A stretch of DNA of 64,000 nucleotides from Diphasiastrum complanatum (GCA_029204225.1 CM055098.1:25296973-25360972), one strand, 5' to 3'; counted from the first letter of the stretch, positions 10,853 through 26,045 are shown. Numbers and translations are program-made. Notes: a model not told the origin generated them from the letters alone.

Positions 10853-11062
10853 GAGGAAGAAAACGTAAGCGAGAAAAGAAATGTGCTAAACAATTGGACG
10901 AACTGAAGGAGAGGACATAAGTCATCACAACAGGCACGCCAATGAAAAGACACAATAGAACTCGCGATGTAAGATGAACGGAAAGGACAACTAAGTAAGA
11001 AATACCTCGTAACCGCAACCGGAAGTGAGCTGAAAAATAGCGGCGATATGTCGAGGTACCGG
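9786..11062 (-). repeat. gag tandem duplication, copy 2
   Basis: Together with 11063-12353 this forms a head-to-tail duplication of about 1.28 kb covering the 5' leader end and gag up to the zinc knuckle. Both copies share the phrase GGGCAATGTGGTCAGGACTC (9793, 11071) and the boundary GTCGAGGTACCG (11052, 12345). The copies differ by scattered substitutions and two small indels. Confidence 0.85.
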
Positions 11063-12353
11063 GCAATGTGGTCAGGACTCTCACAACGAAAGCAAAGATG
11101 CTTCTGCTGAATGTCAGCGAACTCTGCAGACGTGTAATGTCGGACAAAAGCAGGACGAGGAGGCGGAGGGCGAGGAGCAGTAGAAGTAAGAGAAGAGGTC
11201 GGGACGACAGTGGATGGGGCAGATGGGGCCGGAGATGGTAGAGGTGAAAGAGATGGATGGGGTCGGGAAAAGCGAAAGGGAGGAGGATCAGGGTACTTAT
11301 GCTGTAAAGTACTAGCAAGGGACATGGCCTCAACAAGTGTGGGTGGACGGAAAGAAGAGACATCGTATCGTAGAGCACCACGAAGTCCAGCAATGTAGCG
11401 AGAAATAAGCTTGGTGGGCTGAAGATCTGTAAAGAGGTAGGAAAGGTCCATAAACTGATCTGTATAGGAAGAAAGATCACCAGTCTGAGTAAGACTACAG
11501 AATATATCACGCTGGCGGCTCAGCCACTGAGGGTCAATCATAGCATGACGAAGATCACGACGAAAGGTAGGCCATAACTGGAGACCGTCCCGATCAGGGT
11601 CAAGTCGGTAGACCCGCCACCAAGTGGCAGCACGTCCATCTAAATGTAAGGCGGCTAACTGGATCTTTTGAGGATCAGTCTTAGGGTAAATTTGAAAATA
11701 AGTATCAAGCTTTGCAAACCAATTCTCTAACAAGTTCCCGTCAGAGGAACCAGAACAGGTGGCAAGTTGTACCCGATCACGAAAATCTTGAGCAAAATGT
11801 GGCTCAGGAGCTAGATGTCGTGGAAAATGTGACTCAGGAGCTGTAGGTTGTGGAAAACCGGGTGGTGGGTTAGGTGGAAAATGAGGCCCACCGCCAAAGG
11901 AAGTAGACGAGGATGGAAGTCCAAATGGAGACCCAAATGATGAATGAACAAGGGCTTTGCCAGGTCCATGTGGCTGTAAGGAATCAATCTGTGACTGCAT
12001 AGTGGCAAAGCCGGTCTGTAGAGTGGTAAAACCGGTCATCATTTGGTCGAAACGACTGCTGAGGAGAGTAAGAGAGTCACGCATATCAGCAAACTGTTCA
12101 TCTAAAGGTCCGGAATGACTCGCAGGTGTAGTGGGTGAGCTAGCTATGAGGAAGAAAAAGTAAGCGAGAAAAGAAATGTGCTAAACAATTGGACGAACTG
12201 AAGGAGAGGACATAAGTCGTCACAACAGGCACGCCAATGAAAAGACACAATAGAACTCGCGAATTAAGATGAACGGAAAGGACAACTAAGTAAGAAATAC
12301 CTCGTAACCGCAACCGGAAGTGAGCTGAAAAATAGCGGCGATATGTCGAGGTA
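11063..12353 (-). pseudogene. E1 gag, first (LTR-proximal) copy of the duplication
   Basis: Open from 12084 for 425 codons; the same capsid landmarks as the second copy are intact (WFAKLDTYFQIYPK, TWWRVYRL). At the equivalent of the gag start the codon is ATA (about 12146) instead of ATG. The frame runs through CFRCESPDHIAR of the zinc knuckle and then into the duplicated 5' leader, where it stops. The duplication therefore separated an intact capsid from pol. Confidence 0.75.
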
Positions 12354-13130
12354 CCGAGCAGCCTCCAAAAAAGATGCTAAGGGCCCGACAACGTGGAGTA
12401 AACGGTGGGTAAAAGTATGGGAAACAATAATGGACTATGGGGCTGGAAAGCCAAGGAAAGGAAGTGATAACAAAAAGGAGGTATGGGCAGCGAGGAAACA
12501 AGGCTGAAAAATCAGAGATCGCCCTTCAAGGGTAAAAACGGGGAGCAATCCCGATGCGCGATGAAGTTGGGTGGGAGTGGCTTTCTAAGCATCTAGGAGT
12601 GTTTGTATTGTCCAAGGTAGGGTTGCGAACACAGACAGCAGTGTAGGAGGGTGAGCTGAAATTGAGGCGGATGTAGGGCGCCAGCTATGGTGGAGTGTGG
12701 GCGTCCAAGAGAGGTAGTAAACGGCAAAAAAAAAATTGGATCAAAAAGATGGGTTGGTAGGGCGCTAGGAGTGGCTAATAGAAGGTGGCGAATAGGGGCA
12801 GCAAAAAGCGGAAATTTTCAGCAAAGGAAGGAGCAGTAGGGCGCTGGTCAGCAAGCATGAGGGCGCCCAATAGGGCAGCAAATAGGAGGCAGTAGGGCGC
12901 CCAAAATAGGGGAGGAAAAAGGCTGAAAATGCAGCAGTAGGCAGCCAGCAAGAGGGCGCTAGAAATGGGCAGCAAGTGGGCGCCTGTCCTCCTCCGATCC
13001 GTCGTGAAAATCTGCAAGACAAGTGTGGAGAAATGCTGAAGATCCGGCTGAAAAATGGTGAAGATCCAAGCTGAAGATGGGCGCCCTCCTGTGAGAGAAA
13101 AATCTGCTCAATGGAGATGCTCAAGAAAGT
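12354..13130 (-). other. E1 5' leader
   Basis: Untranslated leader between primer-binding site and gag, rich in GGGCGC/GCGCCC words (for example 12741, 12857, 12892, 12951). No gene. Confidence 0.5.
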
Positions 13131-13142
13131 GCTCTGATACCA
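13131..13142 (-). other. Primer-binding site of E1 (initiator tRNA-Met type)
   Basis: On the minus strand TGGTATCAGAGC starts directly after the 5' LTR end. This is the complement of the 3' end of plant initiator methionine tRNA, the usual primer for plant LTR retrotransposons. Confidence 0.9.
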
Positions 13143-13592
13143 AGTTATGAACATAGCCACGGCTGATCTAGATTTAGTCTATGAAAGCATCACATAAGCA
13201 AGACTTAACCCTAGAAAGCAGGAGAGAGAAAGCTTAAAGAGACTAAAGAAGGAGATCATATCATAAGCCAAGTAACAAATGACACAGAATCCCTACTTAT
13301 AGCCAAGAGGAAGCCCTAAAAGGAAGCTTCCAGTGGCTAGGGCCAAACTGAGAGGGAAAATAGTGCGCCCTCCAAGAAGGCCCCCACTCTCAGTAATATG
13401 ACAAATAACCAATATAGTGAATCATAGGGCCCAAGGCCAATAATATGGTCTAAATGTCAATAATAGGGCCCAAGGCCAACCATATAGTCTAGATGTCAAA
13501 CAATGAATAAAAAAGGGCCCAAAGCCTGCCTATGCATAAAGTAAAGTAAATGTAAATGGACATGGCGAATGTAATGAGCCGAGTCCATAACT
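13143..13592 (-). repeat. 5' LTR of E1
   Basis: 450 bp, matching 5376-5826. It ends directly at the primer-binding site on the inside and at the GAAAC target duplication on the outside. Confidence 0.92.
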
Positions 13593-14212
13593 GAAACTTA
13601 GGCAAGAATTTAAATATGTGTTTCCTGAGCAGCTTCCTGAGGGTCTTACCCCCTCTAGGGGTGTTGACCTTGGTATTAAACTGATTCCTGGTAGTTCTCA
13701 TATATCATTGTATCCATATAAGATGAGTACTACTGAAGAGGATGAGGTTTATAAGCAACTGCAAAATTACCTTAAGATGGGCCATGTTAGGCCTAATAAA
13801 TCTCCTTGGGGGGCACCTGTGGTCCTTGTTGATAAAAAAAGACGGAGGTACTCGTCTTTGTGTGGACTTCAAGAAATTAAACAAGTTAACGATTAAAAAT
13901 CGTTATCCTTTGCCGCGAATGGATGAGCTGGTTGATCGATTACATGGTGCAAAGTACTTCACCAAAATCGATTTGAGATTAGGGTATCTAAGTTCGTGAT
14001 AGTGTACTTAGATGACACTCTCATCTATAGTAAGACCTTGGAGGAGCATGAGGAGCATCTCAGGACTGTCTTAGAGTTACCTAGACAGGAGAAGCTTTTT
14101 GCCAAGGAGTCCAAATGTGTTTTCTTCTAGAAGAGGTTACTTTACCTTGGTCACATTATTTCAGACCATGGGTTGGAAATTGACCCAAATAAAGTCCGAT
14201 AGGTGGGGGGCA
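13593..14212 (+). pseudogene. Older Ty3 reverse transcriptase fragment
   Basis: Ty3 Pol on the plus strand: [45 protein letters not shown], then after a one-base slip [21 protein letters not shown] and FTKIDL. After an internal deletion near 13995 comes the catalytic box ([20 protein letters not shown]), and then YLGHIISDHGLEIDP. It stops where copia-type sequence begins. E1 is inserted in it at 13592/13593. A dead element. Confidence 0.8.
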
Positions 14213-15804
14213 ATACCACGACAAAGACAGGTCAAGGTCTAAGTCAAAGGCAAAGGACAGGGATTATAAGCGCTTTCATTGTAGTAGGAAAGGCCACATG
14301 AAAAAGGACTGCAGGTTTTGGAAAAGAGAGCAAGAAAACGACAAAGACAAGGACAAGGAGAATAAAGGCAAAGGAGGAAAAGGAAAACAAAAAGAAGGAG
14401 AGGCCAACTCAAGTGAGGCCAACACTCTTCACTACATGGACAGCATAGATGGTTATGTGCTGCTCACAACCTCTTTTGATAAGGTATTTCCTACCACCCC
14501 GGAATCAGCCTTAAGTCAAGCTTGGGTCATACATTCCGGAGCCTCATACCATGTAACCTGGTATAGGGACTGGTTCTCAGCATACAAAAGCTGGACTTTT
14601 GGTAGGGTGTTCTTAGGTAACAACTATCTGTGCGACATAGTTGGGATGGGAGATGTAAAACTCAGCCTTGAAAACGGGCAAATTGACATGCTCAGAAATG
14701 TAAGGCATGTGCCCACACTTAAGAAAAGCCTTATATCCACTGGGATGTTGGATGATGATGGGTGCACCACCAGCTTTGGAGACCAAGCATGGAAAATATC
14801 AAAGGGATCACTCGTGATTGCAAAGGGCTTACGGAGGGGCACACTTTATACTATAAATGTCAAAACAATGAGAGGAGGCATAGTAGCAGTTACGGAAGGG
14901 GAGACACCAATCGAGCTTTGGCATAACAGGCTCGGGCACTTCAGCCAAACAGGCTTAAAGGTCCTGTCTAATTTAAAAAGGATTTCAGACCTTCAAGACT
15001 GTGATTTACCTTTTTGTGGACATTGCATTTTTGGCAAACAACAACAAAAGCCTTTCTTGAGGAAGGTTGCAGCCCATAAGAGCTCGGCACTTGAGCTCAT
15101 ACACTCAGATGTTTGCGGAGCAGTGCCCGAGAAGTCCCTTGGAGGGGCTTCTTACTTGGTAACTTTTATAGATGATGCCACACGGAAGGGTGTGGGCTTA
15201 CCCGATCAAGCACAAAGATGATGTGTTTGATGTCTTCAAAAGGTTCTTGGCATTTGCAGAAAACCAGTCCGAAAAGTCTCTCAAATGCTTGAGGGCGGAT
15301 AATGGAGGGGAGTTTTGCTCAAAAGTTTTCAATGCTTTCTGCCAAGAGAAAGGGATTAAAAGAGAGTTGACTGTGCCAGGGACACCACAACAGAACGGTG
15401 TGACTGAGAGGATGAACCGCACCATAATGGAAAGGGTCCATAGCATGCTGTCTACAGCAGGCCTATCCAAACACTTTTGGGGTGAATGTATACAGATCAG
15501 AAGTCAAGATCGATGAGGATATCAGAACCTTACAAGATATGTAAAAGACAAAAGCCCTTTGATTAGAAGGCGACATATTTTTCTGTGGATACCACAATAT
15601 ATATTTCTTTTGAAATGGTCATGCAGGTTAGAGTACTTCCTATTGTGTTTATGCTTAGAGGACGGTTGGGAATGCGCAAGGTCCTGAAAATGAACGAAAC
15701 AAAAACTATCTATATCCTGAACAGGAGTACTAATAATCTGAGAAAAATTATCAAGAAGAGAAATTAAATTATAATGATTAACTACAACACCTATTTTACA
15801 CATA
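14213..15804 (+). pseudogene. Ty1/copia gag-protease-integrase segment inside the Ty3 element
   Basis: Open from 14298 for 307 codons. It has a zinc knuckle (FHCSRKGHMKKDCRFW, second Cys lost), a protease with VIHSGASYHV where D-S-G-A is expected, the GAG-pre-integrase motif LWHNRLGHFS, the integrase zinc residues CDLPFCGHCIFGKQ, and the core start LIHSDVCGAV...FIDDATRK. The frame then shifts to 15172-15516 with LRADNGGEFCSKVF and TPQQNGVTERMNRT (second Asp and the Glu region). Beyond about 15500 it degrades. There are no LTRs at either junction with the flanking Ty3 sequence, so this is an internal piece, not a normal nested insertion. Confidence 0.8.
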
Positions 15805-16430
15805 GTGGATCCTAACAAGCCGTATGTGCTTGAGACAAATGCCAGTGACTATGCTATAGGTGCAGTCCTATATCAGGATGGTAGACCGGTTGCTTTTGAA
15901 AGCGAGAAGTTAGATCCTGCTCAAAGGCGGTATTCCACTTATGACAAGGAGTTTTTTGTTGTTATTCATGCCCTGAAGGTTTGGAGACATTATTTGTATG
16001 GCTCCCAGTTAATCATAGTTGCTGACCATCAAGCGGGAAAGTATATTAATGATGCGGTTGACCTTAGGGGTCGTAAGGCCAGATGGTCAGAGATGCTCCA
16101 AGAATTTCATTATGACATCGAGTACCGGAAGGGTACTTCTAATAGTGTCGCGGATGCCTTAAGCCGGATTGGAGAGGTTAATCAATTAAGCTTTTCTAAG
16201 ATCCAATCTGAGTTATATCTGTCCTTAAGAGATGTGTAAGACCGATAGGTACTTCGGTCGTATTTGACTAGACGTCCTGGCAGGTTCTTCTAAATCTAGT
16301 GATGAGCTTGGAATGCAGGATTCCAAGATTTCTCCTTAGGACAAGATATTAAGAGACTATTCCATAAGAGATGGGACCTGGGTTACTTTTTCGAAATGGA
16401 AAGGTTTGTGTAGCCACCGTTGTGAATAAG
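15805..16430 (+). pseudogene. Older Ty3 RNase H and integrase start
   Basis: Resumes the Ty3 element: RNase H with LETNASDYAIGAVLYQ (first Asp replaced by Asn), KEFFVVIHALKVWRHYL, ADHQAGKY, and the tether QEFHYDIEYRKGTSNSVADALSR. Past the stop near 16239 the frame drifts, with integrase-like pieces (RNGKVCVATVVNKV) to about 16430. Roughly 60 codons expected between the RT and RNase H parts are missing at the copia junctions. Confidence 0.75.
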
Positions 16431-17945
16431 GTGCAATCGCTCTAACTTACGTTTTTGGTTGGTTTAAGCTTTTAGCCGATGTTTTTGAAGGCTTAGTTGA
16501 TTTTGTTGAATCGATCTGAACAACTTTGCTTTTTGGTTCGTCTCAATCCGAGGTTGTTTTGATTGAAAACGAACCACCTTTGCTAGCTATGGTGGTAGTC
16601 TGTTTTTTTTTAATTTTCGCGGTTTTAAAAATCTTCAAAAGCCGATTTCATTTTCTGGCCTTATTTTGGGACTTGGAAGTCGAAATTTTTTTTTTTGCAT
16701 TCAAAGATTTTCCCTAATGCAAAAAATTTAAAAAAAAAAATATTTGCTGGGCACTGCACGCCTGCCCGCGTGGATCCGTACGGCCTTCTGACAAATTTTC
16801 TGTCACGGATGGCAGCCGCAGGCGGCACAGGCAGTTATCTTAGGCCTGGCTTGCAAACAAACAGCAGCCGCTGGCTGTATACAAAGTTATGTTTCATTTG
16901 GGGAGGGGAATTAATCCCATCATATCACCTTGTACTTTGACAAAGTACTCTTCATTCTTGCTTGTGATGTGATGTCAAGTTACAAAGCAAGTTAAACTTT
17001 GTAAAAACGAACTTGCAGCTCAACGTTTCTTGAACTTTGTAAACATTAAACTCTTAAACTATTGTGTCTAAACTATTGTGTACTTTATAAAGTACATGTT
17101 AAAACTTATTACTTAAGTTTTCAAAGTTTTGTAAAAGTTTTGTTTCAAAGTTTTACAAAAAAAAAAAAATCTTTGTAAAGCTTGCAAGTTACAAAATAAA
17201 CTTAACCTTGAGTTTCTAAGTTCAAGACTAAGTTTGAAAACACATGAAGCTATTTTAAACCATAGCTTTCTCATAGAAATTTTTTAAGGGGGAGTAATAA
17301 AAGAAAAGCACACAGTTGTACTTGCAGGCAGTACTTTTTGTTGCAAGTATAGACCCGTGTGTCCTTTTTATCCTTCTTAGCCTCTTTCTTGGGCTTAATC
17401 CACATCCTTGTAATCTTCCACCTACACACACAAAAGAAAAATGGCAAATCCTCCATCCTTTTCACTTTTGGGGAGGAAATTTGATGTTTTTTCCTCCACC
17501 TCCTCCTCATGAACGTACAGTTGTACCAGCACCTTCTCCGAAGTCTAAGGATAAGCCTTAGAGGAGATTTAGGTGTGTCTTTGGGCCATAAGGCCATGAG
17601 GTCAAGGCGGTGACCCAAACGGTGGGTGGGGACGTGACCCAAGTGACCCTTGGGTGAGGTGGCGTAGGGAGGGTGGTGGCCGTGTGATTTGAGGGCAGGT
17701 GGACCCCATAAGGGGATGCCACTTGTTTTAGGAGCCCATGTGCTTGCTAGGTGGCGACCATAAGGCCCGCCACCCAGCAAGGCTTTTTTGAAAGGAAAAG
17801 AAGTGGGATGGGGGGTAAAGGCTCCATTTCCATCATTGAGGTGCTTATTGTGGCTTAGTCTCCTTGAGTAGTGGTCTCAAGTTCTCTAAGTCCTTTTGTT
17901 GTGAAGCCCTTGCAGTTTTTTCTTTGCCTCCTTCCTTAGAGCGCC
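16431..17945. other. Non-coding stretch, possibly leader or LTR of the next Ty3 gag
   Basis: AT-rich to 17280 with repeated AAACTTTGTAAA and CAAAGTTTTGTAAAA words, then GC-richer 17560-17800 with GGTGGC-type words. It lies immediately upstream of a plus-strand Ty3 gag and may be its LTR/leader, but I find no primer-binding site or paired LTR. No gene. Confidence 0.3.
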
Positions 17946-18353
17946 ATGGACCCTGCTATGTCCTCGGGTGAAGGACCGTCTTCACCACCTCCTCCTCCTG
18001 ATGTCGACACTAACCAGCTTGTACAGGCCCTAAATCTGCTGCAAAGCCAAATTTTAGAAATGCAGGCCAAACATGCCGCGGCCGAGCAAGAGTGGCGTTC
18101 TTCGACGCACTCGCGGTCCGGTGGCGTATATCCAATGTTTAATCCGGAATTCTTTTCGGGTGAAAGAAAGACCGGCTTCCTGATGTGGTATTGTCATGGC
18201 TAGATCGGTGGAATAGTCATTTTTCCATGCACGATGCACCTGATAGTACGAAGATCGCCTCTGCTCTCATGTTCTTATGCGGAAAGGCGTTTACATGGTG
18301 GCAGGATCTGAAGGAGAGGGCTACTGCCCCTTCTACATGGGATGCCTTTTCGA
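17946..18353 (+). pseudogene. Truncated Ty3 gag
   Basis: Starts MDPAMSSGEGPSSPPPPP, has a likely coiled-coil stretch (LVQALNLLQSQILEMQAKHA) and the start of the capsid (PEFFSGERKTG). After a frameshift near 18180 comes VLSWLDRWNSHFSM..APDSTKIASALMFL and FTWWQDL (retrotransposon gag domain). It breaks off at 18353, where an LTR of the E2 family begins. This gag differs from those of E1 and E2. Confidence 0.7.
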
Positions 18354-18741
18354 GCCGCGTCCATTTACATTTACTTTACTTTATGCATAAGCAAGCCTTG
18401 GGCCCTTTTTATTCATTAATGACACTTAGACTATATGGTTGGTTTTTGGCCTTATTATTCATTATTAGGCCATTTGGACATATGACTGGAGAGTGGGGGT
18501 CTTCTTGGAGGGCGAACTATTATCCCTCCCAGTTGGGCCCTAGCCACCGGAAGCTTCCTTTTAGGGCTTCCTCTTGGCTTCAGCTGATGATATTGATCTC
18601 TCTCTTTAGTCTCCTTAATCTATCTTTTTCCTACTTTCTAGGGCTAAGTATTGCTTATGTGCTGCTTTCATAGCTTAAGTCTTGCTTATGTGATGCTTTC
18701 ATAGCTTAGCTCTAGATCAGCTGTGGCTTCATTCGTAACTC
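18354..18741 (+). repeat. Solo LTR of the E2 family, 5'-truncated
   Basis: Reverse complement of the E2 LTR (44301-44743), complete at the right end (...CGTAACT) but lacking about 30 bases at the left. The left junction falls inside GCCGCGTCC, which is also LTR sequence, so microhomology may have joined it to the gag. No internal region follows. Confidence 0.75.
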
Positions 18742-20445
18742 TGAGGACCTGTATGAACGCTTCACAGGCTTCTAAGGGACTGTTATAGACTGACTATGAT
18801 GTCTATCAGAGGGCATGTGAAGCCTAATATGCATTTCCAACAAATAGCCTCTTGAAAAGTGCACCCTCTTACTGGATTTTGAATCATTTACTGCTCGCAC
18901 ATGTGAAGCCTAGGTGGCAAGGTGACATGGCAGTCCTCTTGGAAACATGTCTACCCTTTGTAATGTGCTTTACAATGACTAATTTGGTGCTTTGTAGCTC
19001 AAGTTATAGTCGTTCGAAAATTGGCAATGTTTGAAGGAAAATTGGCAAAATTCCGTAATTGTTCTGATGCATGTTAGTTGTCCTTGTCAGTAGGGTACAA
19101 TAATTTGCAAAGTGATAGGCTTACTAGGTCACTCCTAACACCATGTGACCCGCTTGGGACCTATGCCCAGCTAGATTTAGCAACTATCACTGTTATTTAC
19201 ATTAGCTGGCCCTTTAAAAACCGGTTGGGTCCGAGGTCATGGGGGCTAACAAGTTCGGTTACACCACAATGTGGTCCATCTAATGAGCTCGTCACTTTAA
19301 ACATACACGTTATGTACTCAATAGATTTAATGCAAATAGGCTTTAGAGCTTCACTTAGTTTAATCAATGCATCTTGGTTTCTAAAGGGGGCTTGGACCTG
19401 GGACCAAAGAAACTTTGGATGCCAAGCTAACCAACTGAGCCAACCCAATGAATGTAGTATAATCAATGAAAGAACCTGGGACATATGACCCAAATGTGAA
19501 GGGACTCAAACTTCTACCTAAGTTCATATCTCTCATACAACATTGGTAGCATCCATTTTAATAAAGCCATTGTGTGTTCTTTCTTCTGTATTTTCATAGT
19601 TTTGGAATTGAATCATTCTTGTGTGCTCTAATTTTCAACATAGTATGAGGGCGTGTTATGAACAACACATGTGAGACATATGGCTAGACTTAGATATATT
19701 ATACAAATGGAATAAGAAAGAGAGAGAAAGATGCATCCTTTGTATGTTGTTGAGAATTATTGTTTCTCAACCCTTGTTTGTTGCCTTCCTTTTTGTGTGT
19801 AGGCTTGTCTTGGTGATTTTCACAGTCCATTTCACGCGGCTCTGGATGTGTGGGAAGAGCCAACCAATCTGCATGGAAGTCTTCTGGAAAATATGTCAAT
19901 GGTGTGCCTGAATTTCAGCCACCTGCTTATGTGGGATGTGCAGATATGAAGCATTGAAGATTTATGATGGATGGTTGAAATTTGATGCCTATTGCACTGA
20001 AGTGAAGCTTTCAGCCATTTCCAGCGTGAATCTTTTTTGGTCAGCCTGTTGGTATGGTGTGGATCCAAACCATGTGGACCTACCCTGGAGGATCCCAATG
20101 GTATAACTGTGGGGAATGCACAATCTAAAGATTGTTGGTAGCGCAAGTTCAACCCGCATCAGCGTGGAGTTTCAAAACGTTTATCTATCAACAAATTATA
20201 AAGCTGATGCAAATTTATATTCACAAAACTGTCTGGAAGAACCAATATCATTGAGGAAAGAGAACTCACGAGAGATTTACCGTCAGAGAAGCTAGTAAAT
20301 ATGCAAAAATTGAAGTTCATTTCAGCATTGTGCTTTTTGTTACTAGATTGATGTTGATTGGAACATCGTGCTTTGTGACTGGAATAATCTTCTAGTTGAC
20401 TATCAATAGTGCTGATTCCAGCATTGTCTGACCAATCCAAAAGAC
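18742..20445. other. Non-coding stretch with a SINE-like piece
   Basis: No gene recognised. The only structure I can name is the tRNA-like segment at 19388-19455. The rest is unique-looking AT-rich DNA. Confidence 0.35.
19388..19455 (-). repeat. tRNA-derived SINE-like segment with A and B boxes
   Basis: On the minus strand TGGCTCAGTTGG (19442-19431) fits the RNA polymerase III A box and GGTCCAAGCCC (19398-19388) is a degenerate B box, about 33 bases apart. This is the spacing of tRNA-derived SINE promoters. It cannot fold as a normal tRNA: no acceptor stem pairing is evident. Confidence 0.45.
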
Positions 20446-20589
20446 ATGGGAAAGATTTCAGTAGCAATACGAGTTCGACCATTAAGCAAGCAACAGGTGG
20501 CAAAGGGATGTGTTTTGAAGTTGGATCTAACACAATCAATTTATGCGATTCTACTGGATCAACTGTCCTTGGACAATCTTTCACTTTTG
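20446..20589 (+). pseudogene. Kinesin motor-domain first-exon fragment
   Basis: Starts MGKISVAIRVRPLSKQQVAKG, the beta-1 strand of a kinesin motor. After a one-base slip it continues VGSNTINLCDSTG and LGQSFTF, then a splice-like donor (GTATGC). The pattern (KI.VavRvRP...W.v..n.I.l....g....FtF) resembles plant kinesin-7/CENP-E-like motors. The P-loop exon is not found downstream, where CT tracts and a LINE piece follow. The frameshift and missing exons make this a pseudogene fragment. Confidence 0.55.
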
Positions 20590-20696
20590 GTATGCACCAT
20601 TCTAACCATTGCCCATTTTAACAGCTCATACCTTGTTGGTCTTTGTTTTTGGTTCAGTCTTCAATTGTCAACAAACACAGCCAATATTCTGTTTGT

Positions 20697-20697
<1 letters not shown>

Positions 20698-20748
<51 letters not shown>

Positions 20749-20896
20749 ATTTGCATTATATTATCTTTTCTACTCACAGTTAGATTTACATGAATCTTTT
20801 TCTTTACTTTTTGGAGACGTTTCATACGCTCCCATTGATACCACATACTTGACATGTACTACTCTTTTGTCTTATATGCCTATTAGCAAGGAAAAG

Positions 20897-20957
<61 letters not shown>
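20698..20957 (+). mobile_element. LINE 3' end, copy 3, flanked by (CT)n on both sides
   Basis: (CT)n at 20698-20744, then about 155 bases, then (CT)n at about 20900-20957. The part at 20805-20900 closely matches the LINE 3' end at 1279-1375 (TTTTGGAGA.GTT.ATRCGCTCCC, ACTTGACATGTAC, GTCTTATATGCC). This is a severely 5'-truncated copy lying between two tracts of the same microsatellite. Confidence 0.6.
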
Positions 20958-20962
<5 letters not shown>

Positions 20963-22289
20963 ATGCATGAAAGATTGAACAATTGCAAGATGTGGAAATC
21001 AAATCTCGTCAGCCTGATAGCCAGTCAAGTGTCATGCATCAAGTTGAAACAAGTATAATGTTTAAAGACCAGAAAATTTGGAGGCTTCGTCCACCATGAT
21101 CAGACAACGATACCGGTATGTCATTAGAAAGGCCAGAGGCCACACTAACATGAGCTATGGAGATAACTGCTCGGTCTGACAGGCAGGAAGAAGTGCACTG
21201 ACCCACAACAAAAATCAGGATTGAAGATCAGAAAGACAGAAGATACATGCTATCATAAAAAAGGTGGGGCTTCATCAACGATCTTCAAATAACGACAACT
21301 GCATATGAATGTATAGAAAATCCCAAGGCTGCATCAATGCTAGCTATGAAAATAACTCAGTTTGACAGCCACGAATAAGTGCACTGGCGTACAATGAAAA
21401 CACAGCTAATGCTAGGTGTGGAGAAAAATTAATCAATCTCCGATTCAAGGAATGAAGATGAGAAATGGCAGCTCGTGGCAGACACGATAAATTTGGAAGT
21501 GCAGGAAACGAAAGAAGAAAATGTAGGAATCGGGCCAGAGGAATAAATTAATATAGAAGAACATATGGGAGAGCAGGCTGACGATGGTAGTCTACAAGAC
21601 TCGAAGTCTAAGATGAAAGATCTAAAATACAATCACTCAAAGAAACTTTAGTAAAAAGGCAAGTGTCATGGAATGTCCTGTAGAACATATGAACAATGAG
21701 ATACACATGTATCTAAATTCTGGAATAAATTCAAGATTTGAAGTTAGTCTTCAGCTAAGTAGTAAAGTTTATTGACTGTTGCTTAGACTGTTGCTTATCA
21801 GTAAGATATAAATAGGCTAATGCATTTTTTTAGACGGCTTGCATAGCAGAATTTTAGTTCCTTGTAAGCAAGTACGTTTCTCTATTCACCTACCCAGGTT
21901 TAAATGCCACACATTGCAAGAGTGCTTCCTTTGCCATGCTGAGTCAAAGAAAGCCTCACTCATAGCTATTGAGCTATGAGTGGATCAGGTTGACCACTAT
22001 TGAGTCTCCACTAGCTCTCCCCTTGAAACACAAGAAACATCTTTGGCAAGGGAGAGGCCTCCCGATGGACTAAAAAGCAATAACATTTTGCAGTTTACAT
22101 TTTTGCTGTGGTAAAAATTGAATAATGAGAGAATCTTTTATGTAAATGGAATAGGTACAAGAAGATGTTTGGAAAGGCAAAAGATAGGCCATTGCTAGAG
22201 AGGCACGACAGGTATCCATGAGACTGCTGCCACTCAAAAGTGCACTAGAAAAGTTTTTTATCTCCTTTGATTGATGATGATGGAAGCCC
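20958..22289. other. Possible decayed exons, then GAPA 3' flank
   Basis: Between 20975 and 21640 some plus-strand frames look coding-like (charged, coil-forming, for example QLQDVEIKSRQPDSQSS and EEHMGEQADDGSLQDSKSK) but contain stops and no clear family. They might be remains of a coiled-coil protein such as the kinesin above. 21650-22289 is the 3' flank of the GAPA gene. Confidence 0.25.

Positions 22290-26045
<3,756 letters not shown>

Larger units (their letters stand above)
5376..13592 (-). mobile_element. Ty3/gypsy chromovirus E1, complete length, broken
   Basis: An 8.2-kb LTR retrotransposon on the minus strand: 5' LTR (13143-13592), primer-binding site (13131-13142), gag, protease, reverse transcriptase, RNase H, integrase, chromodomain, polypurine tract and 3' LTR (5376-5826). 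A 5-bp target duplication, GAAAC, flanks it at 5371-5375 and 13593-13597, and the interrupted Ty3 frame of the host element resumes across it, so the ends are well fixed. The C-terminal chromodomain places it among chromoviruses. The LTRs differ at only about ten positions in 450, so insertion was recent. Frameshifts in gag and pol, a mutated protease site and a foreign 300-bp block in integrase show this copy is not autonomous. Confidence 0.93.

Noticed and set aside
12286-13160. Several open frames in the E1 leader
   Set aside because: They lie between primer-binding site and gag, contain only GGGCGC-type repeats in translation, and match no retrotransposon protein.
17271-17780. 169-codon frame on the minus strand
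   Set aside because: Pro/Gly/His-rich translation of a GC-skewed non-coding block upstream of a Ty3 gag; no family resemblance, and another frame is open on the plus strand.
19388-19455. tRNA gene
   Set aside because: A-box and B-box-like motifs are present, but no acceptor or anticodon stem pairing is evident; called a SINE-like segment instead.
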